A stretch of DNA of 51,801 bases from a virus. The position numbers were made by a program, and so were the translations under genes. Below are positions 15,335 through 23,624 of this stretch, one piece after another. The stretch lies in IMG/VR virus record IMGVR_UViG_3300011118_000008, positions 1 through 51,801 of that record. The stretch is one strand, 5' to 3'. Every line of letters begins with the position of its first letter. Position 1 is the stretch's first letter. The notes beneath the pieces are model-generated. The model was not told the DNA's origin, searched no databases, and saw only the letters and a list, made by a program, of their open reading frames with translations.

Positions 15335-15604
15335 ATGCAATTTTTTAAGGTAACTTCATCTGATAGGAAAAGTCTAGGGCTTAGAAGAAATCCAACAATT
15401 TTATCATTTCCTTTAGGAAAGTGGGTTGAATCGAGTTTAGTGAAAAAAGGAAATTCTGATGATGGAGGAATATGGTTAGCTGCAACTTTATCAAATGCTA
15501 AACGTCTTAAAAAATATATGTTCAAACATTATGGAAAACAGCGTAGAATTTTAGAGCAGTTATTGGTCAAATTCTTTTTAAGAATAGCTATCGTGTTAAA
15601 GTAG
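15335..15604 (+). CDS. Hypothetical protein
   Basis: 89 residues, basic, with a beta-rich N-terminal half and a helical RLKKYMFKHYGKQRR region; the last 20 residues are hydrophobic. AAAGAAG precedes the ATG. It follows the second methyltransferase by ten bases. No family recognised. Confidence 0.55.
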   Translation: MQFFKVTSSDRKSLGLRRNPTILSFPLGKWVESSLVKKGNSDDGGIWLAATLSNAKRLKKYMFKHYGKQRRILEQLLVKFFLRIAIVLK

Positions 15605-15639
15605 AGTAAAATGTGAAGTTGAAATAAAGTAGGAAGTGA

Positions 15640-15930
15640 ATGATGATTTGGCAAGATGGTGTCAATGGACTGCTCGAAAGACTTGGTGGTGTATTTATTC
15701 TTCTCCATTGTTATCGATTATTTCGTCAAAAAAAAGTAAGAGGAGTGAGTATCATAGCTTGTATTTTCTTTGCCTCCTGGGGAGTATGGAATTTTTATTA
15801 CTATCCATTTTTGAATCAGTGGTGTAGTTTCATTGGAAGTATAGGAATTGTTCTTGGGGAAGTTTTGTATATATCAATGATAATTTACTATTTATTGAAA
15901 GAGAAAAGAGGAAACTATAATGGAATTTGA
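15640..15930 (+). CDS. Membrane protein, three transmembrane segments
   Basis: 96 residues with hydrophobic helices at about 13-27, 34-55 (SIIACIFFASWGVWNFYYYP) and 62-86 (IGSIGIVLGEVLYISMIIYYLL), ending in KEKRGNYNG. The ATG is preceded by AGGAAGTGA. The layout resembles short PQ-loop-like or SdpI-like phage membrane proteins, but I do not assign a family. It overlaps the next gene by 11 bases. Confidence 0.65.
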   Translation: MMIWQDGVNGLLERLGGVFILLHCYRLFRQKKVRGVSIIACIFFASWGVWNFYYYPFLNQWCSFIGSIGIVLGEVLYISMIIYYLLKEKRGNYNGI

Positions 15931-16147
15931 AAAATGGTGGAATGAAAAGTATTTAGATAGAAAGGGAAATGATAATTCTTACGTTGGATACCCTGAGGCA
16001 TCAACAGCATGGGAAGCAGCTTTAGAGTGGGCATTGGAAGTAATGGATGATGATAAAAAACATGGATGGCCTATTAGTGCCAGCAAGCACACTATTGAAA
16101 ATGAATTGAAAGCAAAGGAAAACAATAATGAAACAAGAAAGATTTAA
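15920..16147 (+). CDS. Hypothetical protein with aromatic-rich helix
   Basis: 75 residues, starting MEFEKWWNEKY; the AWEAALEWALEVM stretch is typical of short phage proteins of unknown role. Overlaps both neighbours (start inside the membrane-protein gene, end 20 bases inside the Cas4-like gene), supporting coupled translation. Confidence 0.65.
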   Translation: MEFEKWWNEKYLDRKGNDNSYVGYPEASTAWEAALEWALEVMDDDKKHGWPISASKHTIENELKAKENNNETRKI

Positions 16148-16748
16148 TCCCTATATTTGGGTCACTTGGCTTACAAAATTGATTTCAGGTGAGCAGCAGT
16201 GTGAATTCCAATCTTGGTTTAAAGCTCATTACAAATATGATAAGAAACCAACTGACTTTAATTTGACTAAATGGATGATAAGTCATAATCAGCTTTTACA
16301 TAAGCGTAGGAATGAACTTGAGAAAAAAGGTTATACAGTAAAGATTGAAGATCAAAATAGTTTTTGCTTATACCATCCGAGAGGAATTACGATTTCTGGT
16401 AAAGCAGATATAGTAGCTTTAGGTAATATGAATAGAAATACTGTAGAAGATTGCAAAACTGGGAAATATAGAAATAGTGATCAGGTTCAAGTGATGCTTT
16501 ACATGATGTTTCTTCCCAAGTGTATTAAGGAATACAAAAAAATTAAATTTGATGGTACTGTTGTATATAAAGATGATGTAAAAGTTCCTATCTTTTGGAC
16601 AGACATAGATAGTAATTTGAAAACAGTAGTTTGGGATGTTATAAAAAGGATTGGAGCTGATAAGCCTTGTAGAAAAACTCCTAGTCGTAGTGAATGTAAT
16701 TTTTGTGATATAAGTAAAGATGATTGTCCTGAAAAAGTGGAGGAATGA
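16128..16748 (+). CDS. Cas4/RecB-like PD-(D/E)XK nuclease with C-terminal cysteine cluster
   Basis: 206 residues. Nuclease core: GKADIVALGN, then VEDCKTGKY (the D..EDxK catalytic pair) and a following QVQVMLYMMFL helix (QxxxY-type motif). The C-terminus carries CRKTPSRSECNFCDISKDDC, and one Cys (GEQQCEF) lies near the N-terminus, the arrangement that holds a 4Fe-4S cluster in Cas4/AddB-type nucleases. Expected role: 5'-3' DNA resection or recombination. There is no CRISPR array or cas1 nearby, so it is a phage recombination nuclease rather than an adaptation factor. Confidence 0.8.
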   Translation: MKQERFNPYIWVTWLTKLISGEQQCEFQSWFKAHYKYDKKPTDFNLTKWMISHNQLLHKRRNELEKKGYTVKIEDQNSFCLYHPRGITISGKADIVALGNMNRNTVEDCKTGKYRNSDQVQVMLYMMFLPKCIKEYKKIKFDGTVVYKDDVKVPIFWTDIDSNLKTVVWDVIKRIGADKPCRKTPSRSECNFCDISKDDCPEKVEE

Positions 16749-16957
16749 TGCTTATTATTATAATATTATTAGCAGTGATTGTTATAGAACTGTGTTGTAT
16801 AAGAGGTGCTATTACAGTTGCAGAAAAACATTATAAGGAACTTCGAGATGAGAATAAAAGGTTGAGGAGAAAGCTATCTGGTTGGAAGCATATTCTTGTA
16901 AAATGTTGGGTTATACTAAATGATTTTGTAGTTGATGCAAATGAGGAGAAAGAATGA
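16745..16957 (+). CDS. Small membrane-anchored coiled-coil protein
   Basis: 70 residues: N-terminal transmembrane helix (LIIIILLAVIVIELC, about 3-17), then a charged helix KHYKELRDENKRLRRKL with heptad spacing, and an acidic end. The size and topology resemble small inner-membrane spanins or phage anchors, without proof. GGAGGA precedes the ATG; it overlaps both the nuclease and kdsA genes. Confidence 0.6.
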   Translation: MMLIIIILLAVIVIELCCIRGAITVAEKHYKELRDENKRLRRKLSGWKHILVKCWVILNDFVVDANEEKE

Positions 16958-17766
16958 GTTTCAAGATTGGACAAATAGAAATAGGATTGGACAAACCTTT
17001 GTTTGCTATAGTTGGGCCTTGTGTGATTGAAGGTGAATCTTTCTGCTTGGAGATTGCAAGGAATCTTGTTGAGGTAAGTAAGAGAACAGGAGTACCTATA
17101 ATTTTCAAAGCAAGCTTTGACAAAGCAAATCGTTCTAGTATAAAGAGCTTTCGTGGAGTTGAGATGTATGAGGGATTGAATATTCTCAAATCAGTTCGTG
17201 AAGCGACTGGTCTACCTGTTTTAACTGATATTCATGAACCAAATCAAGCTGGTCCAGCCAGTAGGTTTGTTGATGCTTTGCAGATTCCTGCTTTTTTATG
17301 TCGCCAATCAAATCTAATTATGCGTGCTGCAATGACTGGATTACCTATTAATGTAAAAAAAGGTCAATTTCTTTCTCCAATGGAAATGCAAAATGTAGTT
17401 GAAAAAATTACTAGTTTTAATAATGATAAAATAATACTTACGGAACGAGGTACGTTTTTTGGATACAATCGATTAGTTAATGATATGACGGCTATTGAAT
17501 ATATGCAAAGGTTAGGATATCCAGTTGTTTTTGATGCTACTCATAGTATACAAAGACCTGGATTAAATAGTATTCAAGAACTGATGCGTAGAGAAAATGC
17601 TGCTGTATTGGCAAAAGCAGCTACTGCAGCAGGAGCGAATGGACTTTTTGTTGAAGTTCATCCTGATCCAGAAAAATCAAAATCGGATAGTACTACTATT
17701 ATGCCAATAGATTGGCTGGAAAATTTACTAAGAATGTGTAAAAAGATATGGGAGGTAGTGAGATGA
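16954..17766 (+). CDS. kdsA: 3-deoxy-8-phosphooctulonate (KDO-8-P) synthase
   Basis: 270 residues, full length. Family landmarks in order: AIVGPCVIEGES, IFKASFDKANRSS, LTDIHEPNQA, QIPAFLCRQSNLI, INVKKGQFLSP, LTERGTFFGYNRLVNDM, VVFDATHSIQRPG, GLFVEVHPDPEKSKSD. The Cys in GPC suggests the metal-dependent class (E. coli has Asn there). The enzyme joins PEP and arabinose-5-phosphate to give KDO-8-P for lipopolysaccharide inner core. No other KDO gene is in the window. A GAGGAG site precedes the ATG, and it overlaps its neighbours by 4 bases on each side, so it is integrated in the phage operon. Confidence 0.93.
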   Translation: MSFKIGQIEIGLDKPLFAIVGPCVIEGESFCLEIARNLVEVSKRTGVPIIFKASFDKANRSSIKSFRGVEMYEGLNILKSVREATGLPVLTDIHEPNQAGPASRFVDALQIPAFLCRQSNLIMRAAMTGLPINVKKGQFLSPMEMQNVVEKITSFNNDKIILTERGTFFGYNRLVNDMTAIEYMQRLGYPVVFDATHSIQRPGLNSIQELMRRENAAVLAKAATAAGANGLFVEVHPDPEKSKSDSTTIMPIDWLENLLRMCKKIWEVVR

Positions 17767-18119
17767 CTTATCCGAAAGATTTTATTTCATCATTAACAAA
17801 GCTTCCAGAAATTAATGTAACAATGGAGCGATGGATGTATAGAATGAAAGAACTGGAATGTCAAATGGCCAGTCGCACGGTTTTTTTATGTCTCTACTTT
17901 GATAGAATACCTGAAGAATCCTTGGTGAGTTATGCAGATTCCTTAATTGAAGCGTTAAGTAGTGAGGAGTTGACTGTTGAATTTATCAAATCAGCGCCTC
18001 TTTATATAAGCATACTAAATTATGTTAATTATCTTAAAAGTTCAGATGTTCCGATAAGAATAGAAAAAGCCAATTTAATATTTGAAAAGGTTAATGAGAA
18101 ATTTCAAGTTGTTGAATAG
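17763..18119 (+). CDS. Hypothetical protein
   Basis: 118 residues from the ATG at 17763, which overlaps the kdsA stop and follows GGGAGG. Mostly helical; a repeated helix-rich pattern (ECQMASRTVFLCLYF, IEALSSEELTVEFIKSAPLY). No motif recognised. Confidence 0.6.
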   Translation: MTYPKDFISSLTKLPEINVTMERWMYRMKELECQMASRTVFLCLYFDRIPEESLVSYADSLIEALSSEELTVEFIKSAPLYISILNYVNYLKSSDVPIRIEKANLIFEKVNEKFQVVE

Positions 18120-18155
18120 TATTAAAATATGTGGAAGGATACTTGAGGTGATAGA

Positions 18156-18321
18156 ATGAAATGGTATTTTAAGACTTTTAGAATTTTTGATAGTTTAGAT
18201 AAAGATATTCCTGATTCAAGAAAGAGAAAAATTGCTTAATGCTTTAGAAGCAGCGGGAGTTGATAACTGGGATGGGTATGATGAAGCAATGGATAATTTG
18301 AAAAAGATTGATGGGAAATAG
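18156..18321 (+). pseudogene. Frameshifted small gene (AGVDNW protein)
   Basis: The ATG at 18156 (behind GAGGTG) opens 27 codons ending in TAA at 18237. Removing one A from the A5 run at 18227-18231 joins it to a second open stretch reading LLNALEAAGVDNWDGYDEAM..LKKIDGK to the TAG at 18319. The second half has the AGVDNWxGYdeAM pattern I know from many small phage proteins, so the original gene was about 54 residues. Either a real mutation, a slippage site, or an assembly error in the homopolymer. Confidence 0.6.
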
Positions 18322-18325
18322 TAAG

Positions 18326-18829
18326 ATGAATGAAGAAGAGGAAATGTTTTTTAAGCAGGTACATCCTGTTATTGATTTAGATGTAAGGAATTTATGTTTT
18401 TGTCCTTACGGTTTGGATGAAAAGACTAAATGTTATAGTCATCCAAAAGGTTGTCCAAATTATGGTAAGAAAAAAGGATGTCCTCCATTAACTCCTATTA
18501 TATATGAGATTCTTGATTTAAGTAAACCTGTATTTGCTATTTGGAATGTATTTGATTTTGCTGAACATTGTAAAAGGATGCAAGCAAAACATCTTCAATG
18601 GAGTAAAAGGCAAATTGAATGTTGTCTTTATTGGCAACCAAAGGCAAGAAAGCAATTAAAAAATAAAATTACAAAATTTTTATCTGAATGGCCTAATTAT
18701 ACTATTGTAGGAAATCCAGAAGGAGCAGGAGTTAATCTTACTGCAACAATGAAAACTATATGTATAGAATTAGAGTGGCCACCAGTGACAAGAACTTATC
18801 AGATTGTTTTAGGAGGAGTACGAAAATGA
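18326..18829 (+). CDS. Cysteine-rich metal-binding protein
   Basis: 167 residues from the ATG at 18326 (earlier TTG/ATG at 18308 and 18311 are possible but overlap the preceding remnant). Near the N-terminus: LCFCPYGLDEKTKC, GCPNYGKKKGCPP, at least six cysteines in 35 residues, resembling DUF2284-type predicted metal-binding or Fe-S proteins (CPP end). The middle is helical and the C-terminus has VGNPEGAGVNLTATMKTICI. The function is unknown. The stop overlaps the next ATG. Confidence 0.6.
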   Translation: MNEEEEMFFKQVHPVIDLDVRNLCFCPYGLDEKTKCYSHPKGCPNYGKKKGCPPLTPIIYEILDLSKPVFAIWNVFDFAEHCKRMQAKHLQWSKRQIECCLYWQPKARKQLKNKITKFLSEWPNYTIVGNPEGAGVNLTATMKTICIELEWPPVTRTYQIVLGGVRK

Positions 18830-19062
18830 GTGAAGTCAGTATTGCATTCTCAAGGGCAGTTTACAAACTTATGAGGAAAGATACAGGCTGTCCTCCAGTT
18901 ATAGCTATAAAGTTAAGCCCTGCTCATTGGGGTTGGTATGTTGAAATGAAGGATGGTTCTTTTAGTATAGATCAAGTCAAGGCAGCAGATGTATGGGAAG
19001 CTAAATGCAAGTGCATAAAAGGCTGGATTGCTTTTAAGAATAAGAACAATGAAGAAGAATAA
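18826..19062 (+). CDS. Hypothetical protein
   Basis: 78 residues from the ATG at 18826, which follows AGGAGGAG. Beta-rich (VIAIKLSPAHWGWYVEMKDG) with KCKCIKGW near the end. 19 bases of its 3' part (19004-19022) recur at the end of the next gene. No family recognised. Confidence 0.65.
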   Translation: MSEVSIAFSRAVYKLMRKDTGCPPVIAIKLSPAHWGWYVEMKDGSFSIDQVKAADVWEAKCKCIKGWIAFKNKNNEEE

Positions 19063-19102
19063 ATGTCTAATCTGACAAGTTAGGCAAATGGAGGACAAAC
19101 AA

Positions 19103-19924
19103 ATGACAGATGAAGAAATTAAAAATATGGTTTTAAGGATTGTAGATGAAGTTGATACGGATATCTATAAGAAATATTATGACAAAGAAACTGCTGAAGA
19201 ACCAGATTTGGTAGAGGTTAAAATTGCCATTTTGGTACGAGCGGCCAAGAGTCATTTAGGATTGGATGATAAATATGTTTTGGATATGAGAGGTACTTTT
19301 GCTTCTATAAAAGCTATAGATGAGTATAGATTGCAAAATCCTGGAGCTAATGGTGAAGTTTATTCTCGCAGTGGTCATATGATAGATGAAGACTTCGCTA
19401 GAATTTGTGAGGAGTTAACCTGTGCACTTGAGAATTATACAGGCAAAGAAGATTTACTTCAATCTATTAGAGTACAAGAAGCAAAATTACTTTTGTTGAT
19501 AGAAAAGAAAAAAGACTGGAAGATTTTTATGAAAAATTTGGATGAGGTTAAAAGTGATGGAAAACTTCCAAAAGATGTGTTACTAAGGGAAAGAGCTAAA
19601 ATGAGACTGGAGGAGGAGAAAGAAGTAAAACTAAAGGAAATAAGAGATATAGATAGAAAACTACTTCAAGGAAATTTTGTATTCTCAACAAATCCTACTA
19701 AGGAAGAACTTGAACAAGCAGAAGCTAAAGGATTGCTAATGGTGGCTTCTTCGAAGGATATTAAAGAATGTGTTAAATTTCAAGAAAGATTGGGTTCATC
19801 TCCTAATCTAACTATCTGGTTAGATCAAACTCCTGTTAAGATGGCGGATGGAACAATGCTTGATTTTGAAGAATTTTTTCTTGGTCCCTATTTGGATATG
19901 ATGAGAAAGAATGCAAGTGCATAA
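19103..19924 (+). CDS. Two-part hypothetical protein with C-terminal domain shared with 14207-14512
   Basis: 273 residues from the ATG at 19103, set by GGAGG seven bases upstream. The N-terminal 180 residues are acidic and mostly helical (a coiled-coil-like RAKMRLEEEKEVKLKEIRD near 165-183). The last 90 (NFVFSTNPTKEELEQAEAKG, SSKDIKECVKFQERLG, LTIWLDQTPVKMADG, DFEEFFLGPYLD) match the whole protein at 14207. The stand-alone and fused forms suggest a mobile interaction or enzyme domain. The stop lies within a 19-base copy of upstream sequence. Confidence 0.7.
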   Translation: MTDEEIKNMVLRIVDEVDTDIYKKYYDKETAEEPDLVEVKIAILVRAAKSHLGLDDKYVLDMRGTFASIKAIDEYRLQNPGANGEVYSRSGHMIDEDFARICEELTCALENYTGKEDLLQSIRVQEAKLLLLIEKKKDWKIFMKNLDEVKSDGKLPKDVLLRERAKMRLEEEKEVKLKEIRDIDRKLLQGNFVFSTNPTKEELEQAEAKGLLMVASSKDIKECVKFQERLGSSPNLTIWLDQTPVKMADGTMLDFEEFFLGPYLDMMRKNASA

Positions 19925-19954
19925 AAGGGTGGTTGAATATGAAAGGTAAATGTG

Positions 19955-20239
19955 ATGGCTAAAAACCTACCTGAAGAACTTACGGTACAAACTATCTTGG
20001 GCGTACGGACAATAGTAGATAATTATAGCCTCCATCAAATGCCTATAGAAGTTTTTGATGAAATCATCTATCGATGTAAAGCCTATGAGAGTTTGGTAGA
20101 ACATTTGAAAAACATCGCAAGAAAGCAAAAAATGTATGAGTTAAATCCAAATTGGGGAGAAGGAGTTGCTTTAAAAAAACAAATACATGAAGCAACAGAA
20201 GAATTTTATCCAGAAATGAAATGGGTTAGGGAAACATAA
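19955..20239 (+). CDS. Hypothetical protein
   Basis: 94 residues from the ATG at 19955 (AAAGG upstream; the GTG just before is less likely). Helical, acidic at the end. No motif recognised. Confidence 0.6.
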   Translation: MAKNLPEELTVQTILGVRTIVDNYSLHQMPIEVFDEIIYRCKAYESLVEHLKNIARKQKMYELNPNWGEGVALKKQIHEATEEFYPEMKWVRET

Positions 20240-20252
20240 GAAATAGAGTATT

Positions 20253-20387
20253 ATGAATATTATGGATTATGTTAAAATACACAATTGGCTAATAGTAATA
20301 AGACAAGAATCAAATCTTGGGATTGTTAATGATACATATTCTCAAGAAGAGCTGAAGAAGATGAAAGAACATACGGGTAGATTATAA
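20253..20387 (+). CDS. Small hypothetical protein (44 aa)
   Basis: 44-residue frame: MNIMDYVKIHNWLIVIRQES, then a charged helix SQEELKKMKEHTG. It follows the upstream gene by 13 bases with only AAATAGAG as ribosome binding site. It reads like many short phage ORFs (…vi.e.s.lgiv…sqeeLkk). Moderately supported. Confidence 0.45.
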   Translation: MNIMDYVKIHNWLIVIRQESNLGIVNDTYSQEELKKMKEHTGRL

Positions 20388-20627
20388 CAAAAGGGAAAAA
20401 GAGCCTAATTCTATAACCTAATCTTATATCTCTTTTGGTTATTTTAAGATTAATAGAAGATGAATGACTAGTATTATTAATGTAAAGGGATATGTATGTG
20501 TTCTTTGGTATTCTATTCCTTTCTATTTGAATATTTAATAATCTGGAATTGTAGTTTGTAAGAAGGAATGATTTACTAATCCATATATATTCATTTATTC
20601 AAATCAAAAGTACACTTAAGAAGAAAG
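20388..20627. other. Non-coding gap before the portal gene
   Basis: 240 bases without a convincing gene, the largest such gap in the first half of the window. It is very AT-rich. A loose inverted repeat (AAAAGAG near 20396 with CTCTTTT near 20432) encloses about 30 bases and is too weak to call a terminator. A phage late promoter is plausible here because the portal gene starts a new block, but I see no confident -35/-10 pair. Confidence 0.5.
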
Positions 20628-23621
20628 GTGCAAACTAATATCATGCCGGGTAATCCATTTCAACAATTAAATAATTTATATACTAAAGTGGAAATGCTTC
20701 CTGGAGAGTTATCCCAGTTAAAGCATTTAACCCCAGAAGATAAAAAGCTACTTCAAAGGATTGGGCTTACTACTACTCAGGTTAAGAGAGACCTTTTAGA
20801 AGATGTGCAAATACAATATGATCGGATGAGTTTGTATCATCAAGTAGAACGAGCTCTTGAACATCCTCTCGTAGGATCAGCAGCTGAATTGTATGGAAAT
20901 GCAACATCAGTATTTAGTCCACTTCACAATGCTACTGTTTGGATCACATCTGAAAGTCCTACTTATCAAAGAGAACTTACGAAGTTATTGGATAGGATTG
21001 GGATAGAAGAAAAGATATTTGATTGGGCTTATACAACTGGCACCTATGGAGATATGTTTGTTAAAATTAATGGGATCCCGGGTAAGGGTATATTGTCTAT
21101 AAAGGATGATGAACATCCTTTGAACATAAGTAGAGTAGATCATGAAGGAATTTTAGTAGGTTTCTACAAAACACCTTTGGGTCAAGTTAGTGAGCAGCAG
21201 AAGCTACAGGCTCCATGGGAATATGTACATTTTAGATTGCTGGGAGGCAAGAAGAAAAGACCAAGGTTTGGAGATCCAAAGTATTCCGAGTTTAGGTCAA
21301 TGCATTTATTAACTGGGATGGATGTAAAGCAAGTTACTACAAAATATGGGACATCTTTACTACTTAATGCTCTTCCTTCTTATAGAAGATTACGTTTAGC
21401 AGAAGATAGTTTGTTGTTAGCCAGATTGAGTAGAGGATTGATTCGATATATTTGGAAGTTGAAGGTCAGCGGGTGTTTTCGAGGAAATACTCAAATTTCT
21501 TTAATGGATGGAACTAATCCTACAATTAAAGAAATGGCAGATGATCCAGAGACGTTTATAGGAAAATCTGTTCTTACAGTTAATGAGAAAACAAAACATT
21601 TGGAACCTAAGAAGATTAAGAATGCAAAGAAGACACATAAGAATGTTGAATTAGTTAGAGTACATCTTGATAATGGTAAGTATATAGATTGTACGAGCAA
21701 CCATCGATTTATGTTGCGTGATGGAAGTTATAGAGAAGTACAGGATTTGAAACCTAATGATTCTTTGATGCCTTATTATTGGTATATATCTGAGAAGGAA
21801 CGGGATGTAATTGAAGGTTATAGATTAGTATACGATCCAGGTGATGATAGATATCATCGTGAGCATAGAATTGCTGTAGGGAAGTTGGAAAAAGGCCAAA
21901 TTCCTCATCATGTAGATTTTAACAAATTAAATAATGATCCTTCTAATTTTAGAATTTCTTCTTCACAAAGTGAACATATCAAATTTCATCATGAGCATAG
22001 TAAGAAATATGGTTGGGCTATTACTGGGTCAAAACCTAAAACTAAAGAACATAGTAGAAAAGTGGTAGAATCAAGGCGAGCTAATGGTGGCCCGTGGCAC
22101 AGTAAAGAAACTAGAGCTAAAATTAGTAAAGCACATCAAATTGAAAAAGAAGTAAGAATTTGTGCTTATGATAAGTGTGATAATACTTTTGAAGTAATTC
22201 CTAGTAGTAATCAAAGATATTGCAGCATTTCTTGTAACAATAAATCGCGGATGTCTCCAAGGGAAACAAGGGTATGTGCTTGTGGTAAGTGTGGTGAAAC
22301 TTTCGAGTGTGCAGTAACTAGCAAGCAAAGATATATTTATGGTCATCATATGTATGGAAAGACAGCTTGGAATATAGATTTAACAAAAGAAACGGATGAA
22401 AGAGTAGCTAAACAAGCATGTAAGGGTGAGAAAAATGGAATGCATATAAGAGTAGAGAGAGAGATAGCTCAACCAGTAGAAAGTCTTATTAATCATAAAG
22501 TTGTTCAAGTAGAATGGTTAAATGTAAAAGAAGATGTATATGATCTTGAAATAGAAGATACTCCTAATTTTCCGCTAACTGCTGGAGTATTTGTTCATAA
22601 TAGTAATATGGAAGCTGTTGGGGAACTGGTAGATCAGTATTCTAGAGTGCTTAGAGAGGCAAGGGCTCTTAATACAAGAGATACAGAAGCAAATTTTGAG
22701 AGTAAGGAAAATCCAATGTCTTGTATAGAAGATATTTTCTTACCTGTTTGGGGTGACACAGGAGACCTTACTTTTGATAAGATAGGAGGCGAAGCAGATA
22801 TTAGATGGATACGAGATATTGAAGACCTTAGACAACAGCTGGCTGCTGCACTGAGAGTACCTTTACAATTGCTTGGAGCGTATCTTAAAGAAGCTACAGG
22901 ACCACTTGGTAATTCAGCAATGGAAAAGCTGGATATAAATTTTGCCAGGATTGCTCGTAAACTACAAAGAACTGTTCGAACAGGAATTAAGCGTATCTGT
23001 CAGATACATTTAGCATATATGAATATGGATCCGGATCCAAGTCTTTTTGATGTACAGATGGCAGAGATGAGTACAGCAGAAGAAGAATCCTTAAAAGATT
23101 CACTTTCAACAGGGATGGATATTGTATCTTCAATGATGGATACAGTAGATAAAGCTATTGAAGGAGGCGATAGACAAGTAGATAAAATTGAGATTTTCAA
23201 TTACTTAAATGAAAAAATTCTAAAACTCGAAGACTTTGATCTTAAAGAATTCATAATATCAAAGGAAGCACTTCCTGAATGTAAACGAAGAAGAGCACGG
23301 ATGGACCAAGAACAGAAAATTAAAGCACTTCTTGAGAAGGCTATAACCAAAGCTGATGGGAATCGTACATATCGAAAACCTCCTTTGTTTAGCATGGATT
23401 TATTGTCTTATGTTCCAACTACTATTTATAAAGAAGATGGTGCAGTAGATGAAAAGATAATGAAAAAGGTAAGTGAAAGAGGTGGATGGCTTGGTGTTGA
23501 ACGTAGTAGTGAAGTATGGGAATCCAAATTTGGTAATAGTATAGTGATAGAAGACGAGTTTTTTGATGAGGATATAGTAACTGGTAAGCAGTTAGCATTG
23601 CCATTTAAGAAGGATAAGTAA
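20628..23621 (+). CDS. Portal protein precursor containing an intein
   Basis: 997 residues. N-extein 1-282, intein 283-658, C-extein 659-997, giving a mature portal of 621 residues. Portal features of the T4 gp20 group: SAAELYGNAT, an ARLSRGLIRYIWKL stretch just before the insertion, and after it SNMEAVGELVDQYSRVLREA, CIEDIFLPVWG and DIEDLRQQLAAALRVPLQLLG. The portal forms the dodecameric ring through which DNA is packaged and to which the tail binds. The GTG at 20628 follows AAGAAG; an in-frame ATG at 20643 is an alternative. 68 bases of the N-extein recur downstream at 23695. Confidence 0.9.
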   Translation: MQTNIMPGNPFQQLNNLYTKVEMLPGELSQLKHLTPEDKKLLQRIGLTTTQVKRDLLEDVQIQYDRMSLYHQVERALEHPLVGSAAELYGNATSVFSPLHNATVWITSESPTYQRELTKLLDRIGIEEKIFDWAYTTGTYGDMFVKINGIPGKGILSIKDDEHPLNISRVDHEGILVGFYKTPLGQVSEQQKLQAPWEYVHFRLLGGKKKRPRFGDPKYSEFRSMHLLTGMDVKQVTTKYGTSLLLNALPSYRRLRLAEDSLLLARLSRGLIRYIWKLKVSGCFRGNTQISLMDGTNPTIKEMADDPETFIGKSVLTVNEKTKHLEPKKIKNAKKTHKNVELVRVHLDNGKYIDCTSNHRFMLRDGSYREVQDLKPNDSLMPYYWYISEKERDVIEGYRLVYDPGDDRYHREHRIAVGKLEKGQIPHHVDFNKLNNDPSNFRISSSQSEHIKFHHEHSKKYGWAITGSKPKTKEHSRKVVESRRANGGPWHSKETRAKISKAHQIEKEVRICAYDKCDNTFEVIPSSNQRYCSISCNNKSRMSPRETRVCACGKCGETFECAVTSKQRYIYGHHMYGKTAWNIDLTKETDERVAKQACKGEKNGMHIRVEREIAQPVESLINHKVVQVEWLNVKEDVYDLEIEDTPNFPLTAGVFVHNSNMEAVGELVDQYSRVLREARALNTRDTEANFESKENPMSCIEDIFLPVWGDTGDLTFDKIGGEADIRWIRDIEDLRQQLAAALRVPLQLLGAYLKEATGPLGNSAMEKLDINFARIARKLQRTVRTGIKRICQIHLAYMNMDPDPSLFDVQMAEMSTAEEESLKDSLSTGMDIVSSMMDTVDKAIEGGDRQVDKIEIFNYLNEKILKLEDFDLKEFIISKEALPECKRRRARMDQEQKIKALLEKAITKADGNRTYRKPPLFSMDLLSYVPTTIYKEDGAVDEKIMKKVSERGGWLGVERSSEVWESKFGNSIVIEDEFFDEDIVTGKQLALPFKKDK
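21340..21407 (+). repeat. 68-bp direct repeat, copy 1 (inside portal gene)
   Basis: Encodes KYGTSLLLNALPSYRRLRL and three more residues in the portal N-extein, 66 bases upstream of the intein. An exact copy by eye lies at 23695-23762, read in the same frame by a small ORF downstream of the portal gene. Confidence 0.9.
21474..22601 (+). mobile_element. Intein with HNH homing endonuclease in the portal gene
   Basis: 376-residue intein. Splicing blocks: A at the start (Cys1 in CFRGNTQISL), B with IDCTSNHRFMLRDG (TxxH-type), F VYDLEIEDTPNFPL and G AGVFVHN followed by Ser as +1 residue. Between B and F lies an HNH endonuclease core: HREHRIAVGKLEKGQIPHHV, DFNKLNNDPSNFRISS, HIKFHHE. Two zinc-finger-like cysteine sets (CAYDKCDNTF..YCSISC and CACGKCGETF) follow and probably bind DNA. 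All key splicing residues are present (Cys1, His in block B, final His-Asn, Ser+1), so splicing should work. Confidence 0.93.
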
Positions 23622-23624
23622 GAG

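Noticed and set aside
16128-16748. Cas4-like nuclease as a sign of a CRISPR system
   Set aside because: No repeat-spacer array or other cas gene on either strand; stand-alone Cas4-like nucleases are common in phages.
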